From the NCBI GenBank assembly GCA_038521825.1, contig JBCBKL010000027.1, positions 1 through 39,031 of the forward strand: a stretch of DNA of 39,031 bases. The letters run 5' to 3'. Source of the stretch: JBCBKL01 sp038521825. GTDB lineage: Bacteria; Pseudomonadota; Alphaproteobacteria; Rhodobacterales; Rhodobacteraceae. Of this stretch, positions 33,698-39,031 are shown one piece after another; within the stretch, counting starts at the first letter, position 1; each line of letters starts with the position of its first letter. A program made the translations under genes and the position numbers. Under the pieces are notes generated by a model. It was not told where the DNA came from and did no database searches. It was given only the letters and a program-made list of their open reading frames with translations.

Positions 33698-34210
33698 ATG
33701 ACGCGCGTGATGATCATCGGGAATGCGGGCGGCGGCAAGTCGGCACTGAGCAGGGTCATCGCCAGAGTGCATCAATTGCCGGTCTATGAACTGGACCAGA
33801 TTCAATGGAACCCCGGCTGGGTGGCTGCACCTGCAGAGGAGCTTTGCCACAAACACGCCGGCATCATCTCAGAGGACCGGTGGCTGATCGACGGCTATGG
33901 GCCTTGGCCCCTCGTGATCGACAGGATCGCGGCCAGCGACACCATCGTTTTTGTTGACCTGCCCCTACGGATCCACATCTGGTGGGCGACAAAAAGACAG
34001 ATCAAGTCACTGGTGATGGGGCACTCGGACGGCCCCAAAGACTGCCCAATGTGGCCGGTGACATTCAGATTGTATCGGATGATCTGGAACCTTCACCAAT
34101 ACGCACGGCCCAAACTGTATAGGGCGCTGCAGAACCGCCCCCAACAGACGCGGCTTATCCATATCGGATCCGTTCGTGCTCTAAACGCATTAGCGCGGGA
34201 TCCGTTTTAG
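33698..34210 (+). CDS. P-loop adenylate-kinase-like protein
   Basis: A 170-aa protein with Walker A GNAGGGKS at residues 8-15, then LPVYELDQIQWNPGW and SEDRWLIDGYGPWPLVIDRIAASDTIVFVDLPL. The last pattern fits the group of adenylate-kinase-like or topology-modulation (FlaR-type) proteins. The lid-type segment (IWWATKRQIKSLVMGH) is followed by a Tyr/Arg-rich end. Substrate unknown. It lies 36 bases after merR on the same strand, so co-transcription is possible. Confidence 0.8.
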   Translation: MTRVMIIGNAGGGKSALSRVIARVHQLPVYELDQIQWNPGWVAAPAEELCHKHAGIISEDRWLIDGYGPWPLVIDRIAASDTIVFVDLPLRIHIWWATKRQIKSLVMGHSDGPKDCPMWPVTFRLYRMIWNLHQYARPKLYRALQNRPQQTRLIHIGSVRALNALARDPF

Positions 34211-34292
34211 GCGCAGCTTTTTCGGACCCACAAACCGTCGCGAGGGAAGCAACACTATCACCACGCGGTCCGCTGTCCGATCGAACCCCTTG

Positions 34293-35018
34293 TTAGCCTG
34301 GAAAGATCCGCGCCATCTCTGCTTCGAAGCGGGCCCAACTCATGGTCGCATGGTTGCCTGCATATCCGTGGTAATGGGACTGGCCACTTGAATTCGGCAA
34401 CCCTGCCCAGATTTTTGCGAGGTTGTTCATGAACCCGGTACGGCTCAGATCTCCGGTCATGAAGGTCATGATGCCAGCTTCTTCCAGCAGGATCATGGCC
34501 ATCCGATCCTGAAACTCCGGCGTGAACCGCTGGCTCCGCCCCGCATCCGTTCGAGCGGCCAAGCGGCGCAAGGTCGATGGTATAAACTGATAGCGCCCGA
34601 TGGCGTGCGGCTGACCCGGCGTGGCGTCGATCCAGTCGTAAATCTCGCCCAAGGTCATGCGAGTCGGGGGCTTTGTCGGGCGAATCCGCGCCCCGTACTG
34701 AACCGCATCATAGCCATCCCGACCGGCCTCTGCGCTCGCAATGAGGTTCTTCAAACCATGAATTCCGGGCACCCGGGTCGCACGCAACAGGTCCAGCCGC
34801 GCGGCGATCTCGTTCTCAGGCAACGGTGCAAACAATCCCCGCTCGTGACGATCCGCGAATAGGCTGCCGGGTGCTAGCGCGACACTCGAAGCGTCACCGC
34901 GCGCCTCAATCAAAGGCACCCGCTTCGAGCCAGAACCCGCCAGCGATTGCGCAAACCCGGCTTCGGCCAAAAAACCCACCGAAACCACCAAACAAGGGAA
35001 CAAAACCGCCGTCTTCAA
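34293..35018 (-). CDS. Secreted lysozyme-like (GH104-type) protein
   Basis: A 241-aa protein with a signal peptide (KTAVLFPCLVVSVGFLAEAGFA) and a C-terminal lysozyme-like domain. The domain shows LKNLIASAEAGRDGYDAV with the likely catalytic Glu, TRMTLGEIYDWI, and AIGRYQFIPSTLRRLA, the pattern I associate with phage-type GH104 muramidases. It ends with AGNHATMSWARFEAEMARIF. The start is a TTG with AGGAG five bases upstream; no ATG is available. Probably periplasmic and acting on peptidoglycan, though activity is inference. Divergent from carB. Confidence 0.82.
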   Translation of the reverse strand: MKTAVLFPCLVVSVGFLAEAGFAQSLAGSGSKRVPLIEARGDASSVALAPGSLFADRHERGLFAPLPENEIAARLDLLRATRVPGIHGLKNLIASAEAGRDGYDAVQYGARIRPTKPPTRMTLGEIYDWIDATPGQPHAIGRYQFIPSTLRRLAARTDAGRSQRFTPEFQDRMAMILLEEAGIMTFMTGDLSRTGFMNNLAKIWAGLPNSSGQSHYHGYAGNHATMSWARFEAEMARIFPG

Positions 35019-35149
35019 CCGCTCCTGCCTTCAGCATTCTGACTGTTCAGGGCTGCTTAGCCCCATTCACTGAAGAAACGCCTAAGATCATGGCCCAACA
35101 GCGCGTCCCCACACGGGACCAGCAAGCCACATGGGCGCCTCAAACCCCC

Positions 35150-35177
35150 TTGCACCTGCCCGCGCCTTCCCTATAAC
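35150..35177 (+). promoter_or_regulatory. Putative carB promoter
   Basis: TTGCAC and TATAAC with a 16-base spacer, 31 bases before the carB start. It lies in the 190-base gap between carB and the divergent lysozyme-like gene. Confidence 0.55.
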
Positions 35178-35208
35178 CCACGACAATTTGCGCATCTGGG
35201 GGTCGGAC

Positions 35209-38200
35209 ATGCCGAAAAGAACCGATATCAAATCCATCATGATCATCGGCGCCGGCCCCATCGTCATCGGACAGGCCTGCGAATTTGACTATTCCGGTGC
35301 ACAGGCCTGCAAGGCCCTGCGCGAGGAGGGCTATCGCGTCGTCCTGGTGAACTCGAACCCGGCCACGATCATGACCGATCCAGGGCTCGCTGACGCCACC
35401 TACATCGAACCCATAACACCCGAAGTCGTCGCCAAGATCATCGAAAAGGAACGCCCCGATGCGCTGCTGCCCACCATGGGCGGACAGACCGGCCTCAATA
35501 CTTCGCTCGCTCTCGAAGAGATGGGCGTGCTCGACCAGTTCGGGGTCGAGATGATCGGGGCCAAGCGCGAAGCTATCGAGATGGCCGAAGACCGCAAGCT
35601 TTTCCGCGAGGCGATGGACCGGCTCGGTATCGAAAACCCAAAGGCAACCATTGTCACCGCCCCTAAGGACGCAGATGACAGGAAAGACCTCGATGCAGGG
35701 GTCGCTATCGCTCTTGATGCGCTGGAAGAGATCGGCCTACCTGCCATCATCCGCCCCGCCTTCACCCTCGGCGGGACCGGCGGCGGCGTCGCTTACAACC
35801 GCGACGACTATATCCATTTCTGCCGCTCCGGCATGGATGCAAGCCCCGTGGGCCAGATCCTTGTCGATGAGAGCCTTCTCGGCTGGAAGGAATTCGAGAT
35901 GGAGGTCGTGCGCGACACTGCCGACAATGCCATCATCGTCTGCTCCATCGAAAACGTTGACCCGATGGGCGTTCACACCGGCGACTCGATCACTGTTGCC
36001 CCGGCTCTCACGCTGACTGACAAGGAGTATCAGATCATGCGCAACGGCTCGATCGCGGTCCTGCGCGAGATCGGGGTCGAGACCGGCGGATCCAACGTGC
36101 AATGGGCTATCAACCCGGAAGACGGGCGTATGGTGGTGATCGAGATGAACCCGCGCGTGAGCCGTTCGTCCGCACTCGCATCCAAGGCCACTGGTTTTCC
36201 GATTGCCAAGATCGCGGCCAAGCTCGCCGTGGGTTATACGCTCGATGAGCTCGACAACGACATCACTAAGGTCACGCCAGCGAGCTTTGAGCCGACGATC
36301 GACTACGTCGTCACCAAGATCCCGAAATTCGCGTTTGAGAAATTCCCTGGCTCCGAACCCTATCTGACGACAGCCATGAAATCGGTCGGCGAAGCCATGG
36401 CCATTGGGCGCACGATCCACGAGTCGCTGCAAAAGGCACTGGCCAGCATGGAATCCGGTCTGACCGGGTTTGACGAGATCGAGATCTCCGGCGCCCCGGA
36501 CGAAGCCGCGATCACCCGCGCGCTCGCCCAGCAGACCCCGGACCGCATCCGCGTCATCGCCCAGGCCATGCGCCATGGGCTCTCGGATGATGCGATTTTC
36601 CAGGCGACCAAATACGACCCATGGTTCCTCGCCCGCATCCGCGAGATCGTCGAGGCTGAGCAAAAAGTGCGCAAGGACGGCCTGCCCGTCAACGAAGAGC
36701 GCCTGCGCGCGCTCAAGATGATGGGCTTCACCGACGCCCGCCTCGCCACGCTGACCGGCCGGGACGAAGGACAAATACGACGCGCCCGCGAAAATCTGGG
36801 CGTGACCGCCGTCTTCAAGCGGATCGACACCTGCGCCGCCGAGTTCGAAGCGCAGACGCCCTACATGTATTCCACCTACGAGACCCCCGTCTTCGGCGAG
36901 GTCGAATGCGAGGCGCGGCCGTCGAACCGCAAAAAGGTCGTGATACTGGGCGGCGGTCCCAACCGGATCGGGCAAGGGATCGAGTTCGATTATTGCTGCT
37001 GCCACGCCTGCTTTGCTCTGACCGATGCGGGCTACGAGACCATTATGGTCAACTGCAACCCTGAAACCGTCAGCACCGACTACGACACGTCCGACCGGCT
37101 TTACTTCGAGCCGCTGACCTTCGAAAGCGTCATGGAGATCCTGCGTGTCGAGCAATCGAACGGCACGCTTCATGGGGTCATTGTGCAGTTCGGCGGGCAG
37201 ACGCCGCTGAAACTGGCCAACGCGCTGCATGATGCGGGCATCCCGATACTCGGCACGACACCCGACGCGATCGATCTGGCCGAAGACCGCGAAAGGTTCC
37301 AGAAGCTTGTGAATGATCTGGGTCTCAAACAGCCCAGAAACGGCATCGCCTCCACCGACGCTGAAGCCCTCGCAATCGCTGCCGAGATCGGCTTCCCCCT
37401 AGTTATCCGGCCGTCCTACGTACTGGGCGGGCGCGCAATGGAGATCGTGCGCGATCAGGCAAGCCTAGAACGCTACATCTCGGAGGCGGTGGTGGTCAGC
37501 GGCGACAGCCCCGTTTTGCTAGACAGCTACCTCTCGGGCGCGGTGGAACTCGACGTCGACGCGCTGTCGGACGGCGAACGGGTCCACGTGGCTGGCATCA
37601 TGCAGCACATCGAAGAGGCGGGCGTGCATTCGGGTGACAGCGCCTGTTCCCTACCGCCCTATTCCCTCCCAGCCGGAACGATTAAGGAAATCGAAACGCA
37701 GACCCGCGCACTCGCCAAAGCGCTGAATGTCGTGGGGCTGATGAACGTGCAATTTGCCATCCAGAATGGCGATATCTATCTGATCGAAGTGAACCCGCGG
37801 GCCTCGCGTACGGTACCTTTCGTCGCAAAGTCGACCGACTCGGCCATTGCTTCCATTGCTGCTCGCGTCATGGCTGGGGAGCCGCTCGCCAACTTTCCCC
37901 TGCGCCCACCATACAGCGATGTGGGCTATGACGACGTGCTGCCGCTGGCCGATCCGATGACGCTGGCCGACCCGAATATGCCGTGGTTCTCAGTGAAAGA
38001 GGCGGTCATGCCTTTCGCCCGCTTCCCCGGCGTTGACACGATTTTGGGTCCCGAAATGCGGAGCACGGGCGAAGTCATGGGATGGGACCGGAATTTCCCC
38101 CGTGCGTTCCTCAAGGCGCAGATGGGTGCGGGCATGAAGCTGCCTACCTCAGGCTGCGCCTTCATCTCGATCAAGGACATGGACAAGACGGACCAGATGC

Positions 38201-38538
38201 TGGAGGCCGCCCATGTGTTGACTGGCCTGGGCTTCACCCTGATCGCAACACGCGGCACAGCGGCGTGGTTAAACGAGGCAGGGATCGATTGCGGTACGGT
38301 GAACAAAGTCTACGAAGGCCGCCCGGACGTGACCGACACGATGAAGGACGGCGGCGTGCAACTGGTGATCAACACGACCGAAGGGGCGCAGGCAGTCGAG
38401 GACAGCAAAAGCATCCGGAGCATCGCGCTCTACGATAAGATCCCCTACTTCACGACAGCAGCCGGTGCGCACGCAGCGGCACTGGCGATCCGAGAGCAGA
38501 CGGAGGGCGACGTCGGGGTGAAGCCGCTGCAGGGGTAG
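35209..38538 (+). CDS. carB: Carbamoyl-phosphate synthase large subunit
   Basis: CarB makes carbamoyl phosphate from bicarbonate, ammonia and two ATP, for arginine and pyrimidines, as a complex with CarA. The 1109-aa protein has two homologous ATP-grasp halves. The first (about 1-410) begins MPKRTDIKSIMIIGAGPIVIGQACEFDYSG and has FTLGGTGGG. The second (about 575-955) begins KVVILGGGPNRIGQGIEFDY and has PSYVLGGRAM. The oligomerisation domain lies between and an MGS-type allosteric domain ends the protein. GGGGGT lies 5 bases before the chosen ATG; an earlier start would add 26 odd residues. carA is not in the window. Confidence 0.98.
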   Translation: MPKRTDIKSIMIIGAGPIVIGQACEFDYSGAQACKALREEGYRVVLVNSNPATIMTDPGLADATYIEPITPEVVAKIIEKERPDALLPTMGGQTGLNTSLALEEMGVLDQFGVEMIGAKREAIEMAEDRKLFREAMDRLGIENPKATIVTAPKDADDRKDLDAGVAIALDALEEIGLPAIIRPAFTLGGTGGGVAYNRDDYIHFCRSGMDASPVGQILVDESLLGWKEFEMEVVRDTADNAIIVCSIENVDPMGVHTGDSITVAPALTLTDKEYQIMRNGSIAVLREIGVETGGSNVQWAINPEDGRMVVIEMNPRVSRSSALASKATGFPIAKIAAKLAVGYTLDELDNDITKVTPASFEPTIDYVVTKIPKFAFEKFPGSEPYLTTAMKSVGEAMAIGRTIHESLQKALASMESGLTGFDEIEISGAPDEAAITRALAQQTPDRIRVIAQAMRHGLSDDAIFQATKYDPWFLARIREIVEAEQKVRKDGLPVNEERLRALKMMGFTDARLATLTGRDEGQIRRARENLGVTAVFKRIDTCAAEFEAQTPYMYSTYETPVFGEVECEARPSNRKKVVILGGGPNRIGQGIEFDYCCCHACFALTDAGYETIMVNCNPETVSTDYDTSDRLYFEPLTFESVMEILRVEQSNGTLHGVIVQFGGQTPLKLANALHDAGIPILGTTPDAIDLAEDRERFQKLVNDLGLKQPRNGIASTDAEALAIAAEIGFPLVIRPSYVLGGRAMEIVRDQASLERYISEAVVVSGDSPVLLDSYLSGAVELDVDALSDGERVHVAGIMQHIEEAGVHSGDSACSLPPYSLPAGTIKEIETQTRALAKALNVVGLMNVQFAIQNGDIYLIEVNPRASRTVPFVAKSTDSAIASIAARVMAGEPLANFPLRPPYSDVGYDDVLPLADPMTLADPNMPWFSVKEAVMPFARFPGVDTILGPEMRSTGEVMGWDRNFPRAFLKAQMGAGMKLPTSGCAFISIKDMDKTDQMLEAAHVLTGLGFTLIATRGTAAWLNEAGIDCGTVNKVYEGRPDVTDTMKDGGVQLVINTTEGAQAVEDSKSIRSIALYDKIPYFTTAAGAHAAALAIREQTEGDVGVKPLQG

Positions 38539-38540
38539 TG

Positions 38541-38711
38541 TTATTGCACAATCAACGTTCCTGGTACGGGATAATAGTATCCGCCAACATATAAGTTGAT
38601 TGTTCCGACGTATTCTTGATCGACCCAACGGAACTCGCCCGTAGTATATTCTGAGCGAAATATTAGGCGATTGTATATTTGACAAACCCACGTGAGATTC
38701 CTAAATATAAC
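38541..38711 (-). pseudogene. Headless 3' end of an unknown gene
   Basis: A reading frame of 56 sense codons on the minus strand ends in TAA just 2 bases past the carB stop. It has no ATG, GTG or TTG with a ribosome site and begins directly after an in-frame TGA at the IS boundary. The translation, from RNLTWVCQIYN through GEFRWVDQEY to YVGGYYYPVPGTLIVQ, looks like a real beta-rich protein end, rich in Tyr and Gly. The DNA is visibly AT-richer than the core genes. Inference: the tail of a foreign gene whose 5' part was cut off by the IS element to the right. Confidence 0.45.
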
Positions 38712-39031
38712 TCATAGAGTTAGAGGAAATCGCAATGTCTGTTCTGTCCGCCAAATACATGCACGACGAAGCCGCAGCTTTTGCGCATGTGGAATCCATG
38801 CTTTGGATTGGTGGACCTGTCTGCCCCCATTGTGGCGTCGTGGATAGCGCATACCGTCTGACTGGCGTCCGCACCAAGCCCTCCAAGAAGAACCCGGAAG
38901 GTAAAGAGCGCCACGGACTGTGGAAGTGCCGTGAGTGCCGCAAGCAATTCACCGTCCGCAAGGGTACGATCTTCGAGGAAAGCCACCTCCCGCTGCACCT
39001 GTGGCTTCAAGCCATCCACCTGATGGTGTCC
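38700..39031 (+). mobile_element. IS1595-type element, left part (runs off window)
   Basis: The element is recognised by its transposase gene. The left boundary was not identified; no terminal inverted repeat could be paired because the right end lies outside. It must be to the right of the convergent gene remnant or just inside it. A short dyad, TAACTC-ATA-GAGTTA at 38708-38722, sits 12 bases before the transposase start and may be part of its control region. Confidence 0.6.
38735..39031 (+). CDS. IS1595-family transposase (N-terminal 99 codons)
   Basis: The open frame starts at an ATG with AGAGGAA upstream and continues past the window edge. It has an N-terminal zinc ribbon with Cys30 and Cys33 (CPHCG), then Cys65 and Cys68 (WKCRECRKQFTVRKGTIFEESHL is the block in which these lie). 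The end LHLWLQAIHLMVS is typical of IS1595/ISXO2-like transposases. The DDE-type catalytic part lies beyond the window. Sequence composition differs from carB to its left. Confidence 0.9.
   Translation, partial: MSVLSAKYMHDEAAAFAHVESMLWIGGPVCPHCGVVDSAYRLTGVRTKPSKKNPEGKERHGLWKCRECRKQFTVRKGTIFEESHLPLHLWLQAIHLMVS

Noticed and set aside
35737..37230. A 497-codon open frame on the minus strand opposite carB
   Set aside because: Mirror of carB codon bias; no motif, signal peptide or ribosome site, and carB is intact.

Overview
The window comes from a high-GC alphaproteobacterium, almost certainly a member of the Rhodobacterales (Roseobacter group). The signs are a SAM/SAH-type riboswitch in front of metK, an Irr-type Fur regulator divergent from fabA-fabB-fabI, a CP4-like AroA scaffold, and the miaB ... 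phoH-ybeY-corC-lnt run. Most of the window is core chromosome. Only the last ~500 bases, where an IS1595-type transposase gene runs off the right end, look mobile.

Layout, left to right. (1) 1-1133: the acidic tail of one gene, then a secreted PepSY-like protein with a long Asp-rich tail, then a two-TM membrane protein ending in a LuxR-type HTH. (2) 1146-5993, minus strand: rpsA, ihfB, a LapA-domain membrane protein, trpF, a 75-aa protein and trpB, with a perfect 24-bp palindrome before trpB. rpsA has a promoter-like sequence and a terminator-like hairpin in its leader. (3) 6245-14979: an amidohydrolase and trmB (minus); a secreted hypothetical protein, aroA and cmk (plus); then metK with its riboswitch, lnt, a CorC-type CBS protein and ybeY (minus). 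cmk and metK meet tail to tail on one shared CTAG. (4) 15000-18507, minus: phoH, a small lipoprotein, an OmpA-domain protein and miaB. The two envelope proteins share a 30-residue Cys-framed module. (5) 18619-22998: a glycosyltransferase-like unknown gene, irr, then fabA-fabB-fabI for unsaturated fatty acid synthesis and elongation, plus a single-TM small protein. (6) 22988-30770: a fused alpha/beta E1 of a 2-oxoacid dehydrogenase, glutaryl-CoA dehydrogenase, a cupredoxin-like protein, a UshA-type 5'-nucleotidase with a strong terminator, and a DUF952-DUF1330-pyrD operon with 4-nt overlaps. (7) 30897-35018: two overlapping PaaI-type thioesterases and a MATE transporter, divergent from a MerR regulator; a P-loop kinase-like protein; a secreted lysozyme-like protein. 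(8) 35209-39031: carB, a headless 56-codon gene remnant facing it, and the 5' part of an IS1595-type element.

Functionally this is housekeeping: tryptophan, shikimate, SAM, pyrimidine and fatty acid synthesis, translation and tRNA/rRNA modification, lipoprotein maturation and amino acid catabolism. The most interesting small-scale items are the PepSY/LuxR locus, the shared lipoprotein/OmpA module, the rpsA leader hairpin, the palindrome before trpB and the gene remnant at the IS boundary. I saw no tRNA, rRNA, CRISPR array or prophage. No gene-free stretch exceeds 300 bases; the longest are 4031-4316, 5994-6244 and 26487-26713. All statements rest on reading the sequence and on family knowledge; no searches were run.
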